Shown: piece by piece, positions 1 to 11,459 of the stretch | Layout of the letters: every line of letters starts with the position of its first letter | How positions within the stretch are numbered: position 1 is the stretch's first letter | Assembly (NCBI GenBank): GCA_020736575.1 | Contig: JAGPYM010000036.1 | Span: forward strand, 124,001-188,000 | DNA from: Thelonectria olida | Taxonomy: Eukaryota > Ascomycota > Sordariomycetes > Hypocreales > Nectriaceae | Direction of reading: 5' to 3' | DNA: 64,000 bases | Made by a program: the position numbers and the translations under genes | The notes under the pieces: generated by a model | The model's input: the letters and a program-made list of their open reading frames with translations, nothing else | Database searches by the model: none | Told to the model about the DNA's origin: nothing

Positions 1-63
1 GGCCACGATGCATCGAGTTCTTCAGCACAGAGACCAGAAAAGGACTGCGGATTAGTACCCAAA

Positions 64-1020
64 ATGTTGTCTATGTGGAAACTCCTCATCAGCGGCGTGC
101 TTGCCGTCACCTCGGTGGCGCCGGGTGTCAATGGGCAATATCCTAACCCGGGCCCCGTCACGGGCAACATCGACGTCCACGACCCATCCGTAGCGAAGAC
201 GCCGAGCGGCTCGTACATCCTGGCACACACGGGAGCGAACATTGCACTCAAGACATCCACCGACCGCACTGCCTGGCGCAACGCCGGCGCCGCGTTCCCG
301 AACGGCGCCTCGTGGACGACGCCGTACACCGGCGGCGACACCAACCTCTGGGCCCCTGACATCTCGTACCACAACGGCAAATATTACATGTACTACTCGG
401 CCTCCAAGTTTGGGTCCCAGAAGTCGGCCATCTTCCTGGCCACGAGCCCCTCGGGCGCGTCGGGCTCGTGGACCAACCAGGGCGTGGTCATCGAGTCGTC
501 GAGCTCCAACGACTACAACGCCATCGACCCCAACCTGATTGTCGATGCCTCGGGCAAGTGGTGGCTGTCGTTCGGCTCGTTCTGGTCGGGCCTCAAGATC
601 ATCTCGCTGAACTCGAGCACCGGCAAGCGCAGCGGCACGAGCCTCGTCTCCATCGCCAAGCGCACCGAGGCCGACGGCGCCGTCGAGGCACCCTACATCA
701 CCCGCCACGGCAACTACTACTACCTCTGGGCGTCTTTCGACCGGTGCTGCAACGGAGCCTCTAGCACGTACCGTATCATGGTCGGTCGGTCCACCAGCGT
801 GACGGGCCCGTTTGTCGACCGCAACGGGAAGAATATGATGTCCGGCGGTGGTACTCAGGTGATGGCGAGCCACGGCTCAATCCACGGACCTGGCCACAAC
901 GCTGTCTTCACCGACAACGATGCCGACGTGCTCGTGTACCATTACTATACCAACGCTGGAGATGCGCGTTTGGGTATCAACCTCATTCGCTACGAATCGG
1001 ACTGGCCGGTTGTTTATTGA
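64..1020 (+). CDS. Secreted GH43 endo-1,5-alpha-L-arabinanase
   Basis: Single-exon gene for a 318-residue extracellular enzyme that would cleave alpha-1,5-linked arabinan in pectin side chains. The first ATG is followed by a hydrophobic signal peptide ending near residue 24 (VNGQY). The five-bladed GH43 fold is indicated by three acidic residues in family context: D40 in VHDPS (base), D155 in NAIDPN (pKa modulator) and E208 in VEAPYI (acid). NLWAPD and GPGHNAVF are also typical of fungal AbnA-type arabinanases, and the length matches that family. There is no carbohydrate-binding module. It stands alone, with 1.6 kb of non-coding sequence downstream. Family assignment is firm; endo rather than exo action is inferred from similarity to AbnA. 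Confidence 0.93.
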   Translation: MLSMWKLLISGVLAVTSVAPGVNGQYPNPGPVTGNIDVHDPSVAKTPSGSYILAHTGANIALKTSTDRTAWRNAGAAFPNGASWTTPYTGGDTNLWAPDISYHNGKYYMYYSASKFGSQKSAIFLATSPSGASGSWTNQGVVIESSSSNDYNAIDPNLIVDASGKWWLSFGSFWSGLKIISLNSSTGKRSGTSLVSIAKRTEADGAVEAPYITRHGNYYYLWASFDRCCNGASSTYRIMVGRSTSVTGPFVDRNGKNMMSGGGTQVMASHGSIHGPGHNAVFTDNDADVLVYHYYTNAGDARLGINLIRYESDWPVVY

Positions 1021-2639
1021 ACAAGTTTAGTTTTAGATTTGTGTTTGAAATTTAATGCTTATTTTTTTAACTTCAATTCCGGGTGTTGTACCGTATCTGT
1101 AACTGCCCGGGCCCGGAACCGTCGGTACCCACACGGAGGCCCGGATCGGCGATCCCAGGGTGTTCCCGCTTTTATGATCCGCTTTGGCCTGTACCCAGGA
1201 TCCAAACATACGCGCCTTCTTTGGTTCTTTCGTAGAGATTCAGATCTCGATACACAAATTGGATGCCAAATGATTCTAGCTTGACCACCATTATGTGCAC
1301 TGTAGTCTTTCTACAGTCGCCCAAGCCCACGGATTCAGGCTCTGAACCGTGTGATGCGCACCGAAGATACATATATATATACAAGAGCGAGATCATGTCT
1401 ATCGGGATATTTCCATGACTTCTTCCGGGCGACTGGCCAGTATGTCTCTGATACCACCCCGTTGGCCACAAGCTTTATTGAGGAAGGCCACACTAGGGAG
1501 TTCGTAAAACAGCCTCTTGTCCGCTACCACACGAAGCAGGAGGCAGGCATCGTCCATGATCTGCTTGAAAACCCCCTGTGAACTTCTTCATTCTCAGGTT
1601 TATCAACCTGCCCAATGTGTTTTCTTCGCGTGCATAATCAAGATATGGATGGTTAGTTGAGTGGTCAGATCGCCGTTGGCTCGTTGGGTCGACGTACATA
1701 GATGGTTGAATTTCGCTTCTTGATCTGCAGATCGCTAGGTTCTGCTTTGGCTTCGGTGGCCAATATGTCGGGGCACGTTGCTTCGTGACGTTGCAATGGT
1801 ATATGCTTAGATTCGAATCACAAGATAACCATTTGACACCTCCCTTGAAGTAGAGCTCGGCCCAGACTCGCCGAGGGCGTCCCAATTCATAGCGAGCGGA
1901 AGGCATTCCACTTTCCGGGGATCCGGCTTGGAACTTGAAGCAACAGGAGAACTACAGAATGTCGCAATTCTCATGGCAAAAAGTTCTTCTCGCCACTCTG
2001 TAAACCAACACACGATCTGGGGAGAATATGGCATCTGGCTCCGTGCGGTTGCCGTGCTGCCGAAAGAAAAACAAAAGTTCTGCTTGCACTGGAAGCGTAT
2101 CTTATCGCATCGAGTGGTCTTACTCGTTGTGGACAATGCGTGAAACAAAGGTACCCTGTTGGAGAGAATGAGGTCAGTTGCAAGGTCGATGGTGAAGTCC
2201 CGCAATCAAGCCAGAAGAGGAAGGCGAAACAAGAGACCAGGGGCTCGAGACGGGCCCAACGGGGACGACACTCGATACGTGATTGGCTGGCTGTTGGAAA
2301 AAGAGGGAGAGTCCCGAGTTTCTGTGTTATCTCCATATGCTGGAATTGGATCTTCATGGACGAAGTCGATGCTGGAAGTGAAGGCATACGATGGCGACTT
2401 TTCATGGCGTGGCCAACATCATGTGCATGTCGAGAACTTTTGAATCTGGCCGGGAAATAAGGGCCGTTTGCTCCTATGCGGGAATCGTCTGTCGTCTAGG
2501 GAAGGAGTTGCTCTAATTACAGTATTATCTATATAGGTGAACCTCTGCCCATCCTTGTTGCATGCCCAGTTGCCCATCATCTCGATAAGCTCGTCTTCCT
2601 TTCTCCAAACCACGAGAGCCATTGACTACTGGCATCAAC
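1021..2639. other. Intergenic, no gene recognised
   Basis: About 1.6 kb between the arabinanase stop and the transporter start. Open frames on both strands (the longest about 140 codons, minus strand) overlap each other and show no recognisable domain or splice structure. It probably holds the arabinanase 3' end and the transporter promoter. Confidence 0.5.
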
Positions 2640-5393
2640 ATGCCAACCACTGCTTCTGAACCCGGTGTTGGCGGGGGGCCTCTCTCCGGAGACCTTCACC
2701 TCTCCACGCCCCCCAGCCACGAAGATGAGAAAAACATCCATGCTGTGGTCGCTACGCAGACTCAGAGCCAGAGCCAGAGCCACACGGACGACGATAGCGA
2801 CAATGACAGCAAGGAACACATCATCATCACCGGAGCGGATGCGTCTAAACACTTGCTACCTCTCCGGGATGATGGTGATGCTGCATTGACCTTTCGCAGT
2901 CTCGTCTTGGCTACCTGTCTGTCCGGCTTCCAGGCTGTCATGACCCAGATCTACACGGTTAAGAAACTCATTGCGGAAGACCCTCATCCTCTCCAAGCTA
3001 ACACGACGCCAGTTCAAACCGACCCTAGTCACTATCCAGGGCACCTTCATCGTGCTCATCGCCTACTTCCTCGGCAAGGCATGGGCTGCCGTCTTCCCCC
3101 GTGGCGACAAAGCGGAGGCTCGATGGAGGGAGCAGGGCGGACAGGGTGAGCTCCCGCTGCGAGTCAAGATCGTCAAGTTCTTCAACCCTGGGCCGTGGGG
3201 CCTCAAAGAGCATGCCATTTGCTCCATCACAGCCACGTCTGCCTCCAACGCTTCGGCCAGTGTCATGGTCTTCGCCGCCCAAGACCTCTTCTACGATCTC
3301 CCTCTGAGCGCGACAACCGTCATCTTGAGCACCATCTCGATTGGACTGTTCGGCTACGGCCTCTGCGGTCTCATGCGCCCCGTTGCCGTCTGGCATGTCG
3401 ACGCTGTTTACTGGAGTACTCTTCCGACGGTCAAAACCCTTCAAGGCCTCCATTGGCAAGATTTGAAGAACTCCAAGCCACTTCGATATTTCTGGTACAG
3501 CTTTACTGGAATGTTTACCTACGAATTCTTCCCCGCCTACATTTTCCCCTTTCTCAACTCCGTCTCCATCCCGGTAGGTACCTTCTATGCTGTCAAGAAC
3601 TCGTCTCGGAACTCTAACATGGAACTCTGGTATAGTGCCTGGCTGCAATGAAGGCCACTGGGGAAAAGGCGGCCACGTTGACGAATCTCTTTGGTGGAGC
3701 AACAAATAATGAGGGCCTTGGGCTATTCAGTCTCTCTTTCGACTGGCAATACGTAAGAAAAAAAGCGTCTCATATGTTGTTAAAGCAAGGAAGCTGACCG
3801 ATTGCAGATCACCTCGTTCCAAACCTCCCTTCCTCTCTCGCTGCAAGTCCACTCGGCCGTAGGATATTTCATCTGCTACCTTGCCATGCTCGGCATCTAC
3901 TACAACAATGTTTGGGGCGCAAAGTCGCTTCCGTTCATGTCGACAAGACTTCAAGCAGAGAACGGCACGAAATACCCCACTACTGCGGTGTTTGAGGGGG
4001 GTGTGCTCAACAAGGCGGCCTTGGAGGAGTATGGTATCCCCCGGCTTACTGGATCGTTTGCTTATTCCATGTTCATGGCCAATGCTGCTGTGAGTGACTA
4101 GTTAACATGGCTGTATTCCGTCGCAAACTGACCTTTTTTAGATTGGCGCCCTGGTCCTCCATTGCATTCTCTTTTGGGGTAAGGATGTTGTCAAGGCCTA
4201 CAAGAGCGCCAGAGAAGGCAGTTATGACGACCGACATCACCAGCACATGGCCAAGCATTACAAGGAAACCCCCACGTGGTGGTACATTACTGTGCTCGTG
4301 CTGAGCTTTGTTCTGGGTCTTGTGGTGGTTGTCAAGGAGCACATTACCCTCCCGGCATGGGCATACGTGGTATCGTTGTTGGTGGGAATGTTCATCGCGC
4401 CCCTGGTAAGTCCAGAATGATGCTCATGGCAATGGACATTGGATAAGTTTCTAACACCAGGCGCCTAGAGCACACTGCTTTACTCTCGCTTTGGTAATGG
4501 AATTGCTACCAACAATCTATCCAAGATGTTGGCGGGCCTCATGCTCCCTGGACGGCCGATCGGGAACATGTACTTTGCCGCATGGTCGCACAATGTCATC
4601 TCGAATGTGGTTAATCTGTCCAACGACCTGAAGATGGGCGAATACCGTAAGTGGCTTTGCCTTCCAGCCCAACTCTGCACAGCAGCTGACTGATGCGAAT
4701 AGTCAAAATCCCTCCCCGTGCCATGTTCCTGACTCAGATCTACGGCACTGTGCTGGGCGGCTTCATCAACTACGCTGTGATGATCTCCATTGTCGGAAGC
4801 AACCGAGCTCTCCTCGCCGACGGCAACGGCAACTCTTCCTGGAGTGGCGCCACTCTGCAGTCTTACAACACCAACGCTACCTCGTGGGCCTTGGCTAGTT
4901 ATCTCTACAAGATCGGCGGACGGTACGAACTCGTGCCCGTCGGCTTGGCTGTCGGCGCCGGCCTTGTGGTTGTCCATCGTATCGTGGCCTGGGTGAGTGA
5001 CGCTGTTCTCATGCTGTGTCTGGATGTTAAGCTAACCTTTTTGTCCACTAATAGTTCATCCCCAAGATCCGAGGCATCGGCCTTGATGAGCTCAATCTGC
5101 CACAGCTTATCCAGTTTGCCGGTTACATTCCGTACAACCAAAGCCAAACCTGTGTCATCTTCAGCCAGCTCATTGCCGGATTCTTCACGCAATTTTACCT
5201 CCGAAACTACCGCCCTCGCATCTTCAAGGACTACTCGTACTTGATCACAGGAGCATTTGACGGTGCCAGTCTCTTGGCTCTCTTCATCCTCTCGTTTGCC
5301 GTCTTTGGCGCTGGCGGTCCTTCGAGACCTTTTCCGTCGTGGTGGGGGAACCATATCGGTGGCAACTACGATTTCTGCCCCGTTGCTGAGTAG
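2640..5393 (+). CDS. OPT-family small oligopeptide transporter
   Basis: Eight exons (2640-2957, 3013-3573, 3636-3752, 3808-4089, 4142-4405, 4469-4646, 4703-4992, 5055-5393) give a 782-residue multi-spanning membrane protein of the oligopeptide transporter family, which imports tetra/pentapeptides or related compounds with protons across the plasma membrane. About 80 hydrophilic residues precede the first membrane segment. Family hallmarks are NPGPWGLKEH at about 164-173, LFGGATNNEGLG, FGNGIATNN, LPGRPIGNMYF and FDWQY. All introns are 52-63 bp with consensus ends, and every junction keeps the family reading frame. The ATG at 2640 is the first in frame. Fungi carry many paralogues, so the substrate cannot be named. 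No truncation is visible; the C-terminus ends in the usual short tail. Confidence 0.95.
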
Positions 5394-5666
5394 TTGGGCA
5401 GGCTGGCTTCGAAGGACTGGTGGGGATGGGATTCAATCGCTGCCCAAGATTAGGATGATTTGCAGCAAGAATCATGACTTGATCAATGAATGGTTTCCAC
5501 AAACTCGCTGGTTGATGTGACCCAAGGCGCCCCTCAGCCACAGTGGAGCGTTCTCGGCAGTTGACCTTGGCGGGCCCACAGTGGCTGGTGAAGCTGCCCA
5601 TGCTGAAGTGGGTCCACAAATGTTGTCAGCTCTCATGTAGAATGCGCACCACCTGGTAATCATCCA

Positions 5667-6221
5667 ATGACTCTTTCTATAGTAAAAACGTTGAATTCAT
5701 TTCGGCTAGATTGCAATGGGACCCCGAGGCATTGGCCATCGAGATACCTTATGCTAATGATTGCAGAATGGCTCAAGTCAATGCGGGCCGAGTATGCGGC
5801 AAAGGAACACGTCCTCGAAAAATATATCCACAAGATGAGTGACATTGTCAAACGCGAGTTCACGACGCTTCCTTCCGAGCTTCCAAGGGTAGATGGCTTC
5901 GATGCCGAGCACATCTACATCATCGACCTCGACCAAGAAATCCTCACTATGAACTACAGCATACACTGGAAGCTGAGAACTATCCCGCGCCAGGACAAAA
6001 TGTGGCTTCACGCCATCGCAGACAGCATCTACTGGAACAAGCCCACAATCTGCCTCGACATTTGCCCAGAAGAAGAAGAGCATATCGCCTTGCCAGCTTT
6101 GGAGCTTCGCGAGCCGAACTGGGCGGTTGAGCATGACTGCTGCGTCGTAACGCAAGCAAGTCAGTCTAGACGCCAAACATGGCAACCGGCGTCCCCGTGG
6201 ACAGTAGAGAAGGGCTTGTGA
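5667..6221 (+). pseudogene. Fragment of a fungal-specific conserved family
   Basis: A 184-codon open frame whose central part (KREFTTLPSELP, YIIDLDQEIL, SIHWKLRTIPRQ, LDICPEEEE) resembles, from memory, a family of several hundred residues that is widespread in Fusarium-like ascomycetes and has no known function. Here only about 150 residues of that family remain. The frame opens abruptly at an ATG inside what is normally the middle of the protein. After LPALELRE the similarity is lost and a random-looking tail runs to the stop. I read it as a truncated relic rather than a complete gene, although expression of a short protein cannot be excluded. It lies tail-to-tail with the flavin oxidase gene. 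Confidence 0.5.
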
Positions 6222-6318
6222 GGAACTCAAAGTCCCCAATGTTAGGGACAGTGTAAAAAGTATAGGCAATATTTGCACACCCCCGAGGTGGCCTTCAATG
6301 CCATCATAATGCTAATAG

Positions 6319-7771
6319 TTAGTTCTTCTCGCCGGCAGTAAGAGGCAGCAGCCTCGGCACTGCATATTTGAAGACATTCCCTCCATCGTACTTCTGCTTC
6401 AGCTTGAGCAAGGTCGAGTAATGACGCCCATAGACCTTTTCCAAATCCGTGTCCGCATCTGCGCCAAGAGAGACGTAGGAGCCCTCCAAGATGTTGTCGG
6501 GGTCCTCACTCTTGAGCACATTTGTCAGCTCCAAAGCCCATGCTTCACGTTTCTCCTGCAACGATTCATCTCCCATCAGGGCAATGATCTCCAGGACATG
6601 GTGGTCTAACCGGGACCCAAACACGGACGTCTCGCTTGGCTGGGGGGATCGAAGGCTGTGTACCGAAACGGCCAGGCTGCCACCGGGTGCAGTCGAGCTG
6701 TACTTGGCCAATATCTCCATCGTCTTGGGCGTCCAGCGCTTGATGCTGACGGTAAATGTCCTGCCATATGAAGGCCACGTGACCAGCTTCTCATTATTAT
6801 CCAGGAATTCGAGAAGGGTGATCGACTGTGTTGCCTCGAAAAGTAAAGGGGCTGCGCCGGCGATTTTCTTGATCCAGAGACGTCCCTCCTCGTCTGGACC
6901 TGACCAACTCGCCATGACAGCAAATGCCATGCCGATATTGGGCATTTCAACCGTCATGGGTTGAAGTTGGAGAGCGGCCGGGAGCTCGCCAGTAGCTATC
7001 AGCTTTTCGTAGTACTCTGCATACGAAAACATTGCCGCTGCCAAGTTGCTCGATTCGTAGACAATTGTCGAATGAAGGAGCTTGACCAGAGGGTACACCT
7101 TGATAGTGAGCTCGAGAATGATACCGAGCGTTCCTCCGCCACCGCGAAGTCCAACGAGAAGGTCATCGTTGGCGTCTACAACCTCTCCCTCTGCATTCAC
7201 AATCTTGGCACCACAGATCTGGTCAACACCGAGACCGTAACGTGCCGTCAAGGGGCCGTATCCGCCCAGGGTACTCCAACCCACGTAGCCAACAGAGGGG
7301 ACGGTACCGCTATGGGCGTGGTCAGTTATATCAGCCGAGTCCTTCAATCAAGGAAATGAATAATGAGGCTCACCATGGCGTGACCAGGCCTCGTTCGCCC
7401 AGCTCTTTTATCAGTCGTCCGAAAAGGATGCCGCCTCCGATGCGTGCCGTCTTCTTATCCGCGGATACTTTTACATAGTTGAAATCCCTCATGTCGATGA
7501 CAAGGGCTCCTTGGGCCCTGGTTCGCCCGGCACAGTCGTGTCCTCCGCCTCGAACGGTGAAGTCGACATTGTTTTGGACACAGAAGCGGAGCAGAGCCAC
7601 GACGTCCTCGGCAATCTGTGGTCTTGCGACCGCCAATGTTCGTATAGGGCGCACCACGAAGCAGCTCTCAACATCCGCGTAGTCAGCTGAGTCAGGAGTG
7701 TACAGCTTGACTTGGGTTTGAGATAGATGCTCCTTGAGTGCGGAGATTGTGTTTGCGGAGGTTGAAGCCAT
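6319..7771 (-). CDS. FAD-linked oxidase, BBE-like (PCMH fold)
   Basis: Two exons (complement of 7374-7771 and 6319-7309, intron 64 bp) encode 462 residues of the vanillyl-alcohol-oxidase/berberine-bridge type. RGGGH at 74-78 is the FAD-binding loop with the histidine (H78) that normally carries the covalent flavin. STLGGYGPLTARYG and GLGVDQICGAKIV follow in the usual order, and a C-terminal NVFKYAVPRL resembles the BBE tail. The second flavin-linking cysteine of bicovalent members appears absent: the VPSVGYVG segment has valine where CPTVGVGG has cysteine, though C133 sits three residues earlier. No signal peptide is seen, so it is probably cytosolic or peroxisomal. Such enzymes oxidise sugars, alkaloids or polyketide intermediates; the substrate is unknown. 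The N-terminal ATG at 7771 fits the domain start. Confidence 0.88.
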
Positions 7772-8567
7772 GGTGTGAGCGGTATCTAGTTGTGTGTTAA
7801 ATGTTCTGCTGTCGAGTTTTGGTGGTAGAAAGGAGAAGAAGAGTGGAACTTACTGGCGATGAACGTTGGTTTTGTTGAATGGAATGTTGTACAGTTGTTC
7901 AATGTGGCACGGAATGTTGAATGTGTCAGCGCTAGATGTTACTTTGTATAGCAAGTCATTCTCAGCACTAGCAGAGATGCTTTCTAGCGGCGCAGAACTG
8001 ATGTAAGATATCGGGGCATGAGGACGATCATCTTACATTTGAGGAGACGGATGCAACAAGCGACTTTGCAAGCGACTGGAAAGACTTTATGTTGATAATG
8101 AGGTTGGGTTTCGATGTACTACCTTTCTAGTGGCCCCAATCCTATGAACCATGTATTGAGGCCTATGCTAGATCCAAGGTTGTCCGGGGGCGGTGGGCGT
8201 GCCAGAGACCGGCTGGTAGAGTCGTAGTCCCTAAATACCACAGTTAAACTTAGCCGCCTGCGTCGAAATCATGCGTGCAACCGTTTGACCGGAACGCTCG
8301 ATGCCGCCAAGCAGCATCACAGCCGGTGCTTCGCGAAAAGGCCGCAGAATCAGCGCCTAGAGATCAAAAAGGGATAGGACCAATTTGCCCTTGAAGTTCA
8401 GCATGACATCTTCTACGTTAAAGCGTGCAAGTAGCCAACTAGAGTGTCTGCCTGCTCCCAATGAACATCGATTCAGAAGGGCGCTTGGCCTTGGACGGTT
8501 GTTTGTGTTCAGGTACCGCTGGGGCCTCTGGACATGAATGTAGATTCATAATTGCTTGGAATGTCTA
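7772..8567. other. Intergenic, no gene recognised
   Basis: About 0.8 kb upstream of the flavin oxidase. No long open frame, RNA gene or repeat was recognised; it presumably includes the oxidase promoter. Confidence 0.4.
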
Positions 8568-9764
8568 CTACTCTTGTCTCAACTTCGTCAAGAACAGCTC
8601 ACACACTGCAAGCATTGATCCTATGATCATACCCCCAGCCCCAATAATACAGACTGTTGCTATTGCTGTCGCCGACCAGTCCCCGCCTTGCGCAGTGCAT
8701 ATGTTGATTAAGCTCATGAGGAACGCTACTACTGCCTTGAGTAAGCCAGGTCTGAACCTGACTAATACACGAGATATTCACACAGAAACAAACTCACGGA
8801 AAGATTCGGCCAATCAGCTAGACATTCGTCTAGTGCCGCCATTTAAGTCTTATCACATGCAATTATCAAGAGGTAATCGTCGAAGAGTTACATCCTCTTA
8901 TCTAGGGGCCACTTCCAATTCGTTATAAGCTTACAAGAAAGAAACAAGAGTTACACTAGTAAACGAGCTTCATTTGGCCTATCTTTCCTAGTACCATCCC
9001 AGAGTACTCAACCAAGCAAGCACTTCTCGATACGGTTCTTGAATTAATAGTCGCGGGAAAAATTGCAGTTGCCCTAATTAAAAGCCTTTTCGACCTCGGC
9101 AAGCTGTACGCAGACCGTGAGGACTCTAGGTGGAATACTAGCGAGTGCTATAGAAGCGAGCACTTTGAAAGTTGGCTTGTCTATCTTTAAAGGGCTTCTC
9201 CTATTGAACAGAATGATAAGCGGAAACAATTCTAGAATAAGATGGCGTGAAACGTACACAACGGTCTCGACCGGTTCGGAGTAGATTACCAACAGCAACG
9301 TGGCTGGATGCGAAAGGTCCCTCCATCGCCTCCCTATGCATTTGCGTTTATGAAGATGACGTCGTAGGAGCGAAGTATTGGATGCTGTTGCTAGTGCTCT
9401 GATGTGAAGGTCGATAGCGAGACTAGCGTTCCCCCGGCCACGTTCCGACGTAACCATACCCTCAATTGAGACTCTATACTCACAGTCGAATCGTTGCAGT
9501 ATCGCCTCAGAAGCCTTACGCGGCGATGTTTGGCTGGAAGTTTTGTGTTTCGATCAAGTTTTGTTTGTGATTGACACGCTATATGCTCTAGCTTTAATTA
9601 GAAAGTATTGGCGTGTGACAATTCGAGACCACACTTACGCTTGAACGCTGAAATATTGTGTTCACATAAACAAGGCTCAAGTCTTCGTTCGACTCAGTTT
9701 CACTATCATGGAGACGCAGTGCTGCCATCCTTGCCGTGATATCGGCCAGATCTTTTTCCGTCAT
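8568..9764 (-). pseudogene. Decayed multi-exon gene, family unknown
   Basis: Several coding-like stretches lie in order on the minus strand. A clean start exon (ATG at 9764, beginning MTEKDLADITARMAAL) ends at a GTAAGT donor near 9640. A 127-codon frame (9457-9074) extends upstream with KASEAILQRFDCEYRVSIEG. A continuation past a TAG is interrupted by TAA and TGA. A final hydrophobic segment (FLMSLINICTAQGGDW, then a Gly-rich membrane stretch and FLTKLRQE) ends at a stop at 8568-8570. The pieces cannot be joined in one frame with the available splice signals. The internal stops could each derive from CAG, CAA or CGA by a single C-to-T change, as RIP produces. An alternative is one or two small intact genes with unusual introns. 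No domain was recognised. Confidence 0.35.
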
Positions 9765-9860
9765 GGCGAAGCGGCTGATTGCTGGTCAATCTTAGGGCTG
9801 GGAAACTGGCTCTTAGACTTGATAGGTTTACCAGCGAATAATACTCTTTAAATATCTAAT

Positions 9861-9969
9861 GGGAGGGATGAAATGGGAGGCACGAAACGGGAGGCACGAA
9901 ATGGGGGGACGAAATGGGTGGGACGAAACGGGAGGAGGCACGAAATGGGGAGACGAAATGGGGGGGGGA
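9861..9969 (+). repeat. G-rich minisatellite, ~14-bp unit
   Basis: About seven imperfect tandem copies of a unit close to GGGAGGCACGAAAY, varying from 13 to 17 bp and ending in a G run. It lies 137 bp before the chorismate synthase start codon, so it is within or next to that promoter. The G-tract spacing (runs of 3-5 G) could allow G-quadruplex formation on the plus strand; that is inference. Confidence 0.85.
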
Positions 9970-10105
9970 GACCGCATTCGGCCCCGCGATTAGTCACCGC
10001 TAAAGAAAAATATCTTTGCGACATCGCTACATTCCTCCCCCTCCAACCTCTGTCTCTTCCGACAATCAATTCACCCAGTGAACATACAGAACAGATAAAG
10101 ACACC

Positions 10106-11459
10106 ATGTCGACATTTGGCAACTACTTTCGCGTGACGACGTGAGTCCTCTCCCTCCACTAAACTGCTAGGAACGCAAGACAACAGCCTACTGACCTCCA
10201 TCGTCACAGCGCCGGCGAGTCCCACGGCAAGACCGTCTCCTGTATCATCGAGAACTGCCCGCCAGGCCTGCACCTCGTCGAGTCCGACATCCAGCCGCAG
10301 CTCAACCGCCGGCGCCCGGGCCAGTCGGCCATCACCACCCCGCGCGACGAGAAGGACCGCGTGACTATAGGATCTGGATGCGAGTTTGGGCGCACGTGTG
10401 ACAACCCTACAGGAAGTCATAATGTTTGCCATGATGCTAATACCCTAGGGTCGCAGATTGGGCACACCCATACTCCTGACCGTGCCTAACGAGGATCAAC
10501 GCCCTCACGACTACGGCTCCAAGACCATCGACCTCTACCCGCGTCCCTCCCACGCCGACTGGACTTACCTTGAGAAGTATGGTACTAAGGCCTCCTCTGG
10601 CGGCGGCCGGAGCAGCGCCCGTGAGACTATTGCCCGCGTCGCCGCCGGCGCTGTTGCCGAGAAGTGGCTGCGCGAGGCCTACGGCGTCGAGATCGTTGCC
10701 TTTGTTTCCTCGGTTGGCAACATCAAGCTCTTTGAGGACAGGCCTATAACCGATAGCGACGATATCGACTCCCTTAGTAGCAACCCTAAGTTCCTCGAGC
10801 TTGTTGACTCCCTAACCCGCGAGAAGGTAGATCAGTTCCTTCCCGTGCGCTGCCCTGATACTACCGTCGCGAAGCGTATGGAGGATAAGATTGCCGAGCT
10901 CCGCGATCAGCACGACTCGACTGGTGGTACCGTAACCTGTATTATTCGCGGGTGCCCCTCCGGCCTCGGCGAGCCGTGCTTTGATAAGCTTGAGGCTCTC
11001 CTCGCCCACGCTATTATGTCTATTCCTGCTACTAAGGGCTTTGAGGTTGGCTCTGGCTTCCGCGGCGCCGAGATGCGCGGATCCCGCCACAACGACCCCT
11101 TCGTGTCTACCGCCGCCGCCGACGATGCGACGCCGAGCGCTGGCGCTGGCATTCCTCCTTCCCGCCTGCAGACCAAGACGAACCACTCCGGCGGTATCCA
11201 GGGCGGCATCTCCAACGGCATGCCCATCTTCTTCCGCGTTGCGTTCAAGCCCCCCGCTACAATCTCCCAGGACCAGACTACTGCTCGCTACGACGCTTCG
11301 GGCGAGGGCATCCTGGCCGCCAAGGGCCGTCACGACCCTAATGTTGCTCCTCGCGCGGTTCCTATCGTCGAGGCCATGGCCGCTCTGACTATCGCCGACG
11401 CCCTCATGGCTCAGCACGCGAGGCAGATGGGCATGAAGATTGCCGCAGCTGGACGGTAG
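10106..11459 (+). CDS. Chorismate synthase, divergent
   Basis: Three exons (10106-10140, 10210-10395, 10457-11459; introns 69 and 61 bp) encode 407 residues. The enzyme converts 5-enolpyruvylshikimate 3-phosphate to chorismate, the last common step to aromatic amino acids, folate and ubiquinone precursors, using reduced FMN. The three family signatures are present: GESHG at 14-18, [11 protein letters not shown], and [18 protein letters not shown] near the C-terminus. [17 protein letters not shown] and [11 protein letters not shown] are also conserved. The sequence departs from what I expect of the fungal housekeeping enzyme: [20 protein letters not shown] replaces the usual TTYGESHCRSVGCIVDG-type start, and [12 protein letters not shown] replaces GGCEVPGSTHND. 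It may be a paralogue. Only the normal copy elsewhere in the genome would settle this. Confidence 0.9.

Noticed and set aside
52..873. 273-codon minus-strand frame
   Set aside because: It lies antisense to the arabinanase and has the low-complexity composition of a high-GC shadow frame.
1493..1906. 137-codon minus-strand frame as a gene
   Set aside because: No domain, no splice structure, overlapping frames of similar size on both strands.
9848..10432. 194-codon minus-strand frame over the minisatellite
   Set aside because: It reads the repeat array and the reverse of chorismate synthase exons 1-2; no independent support.
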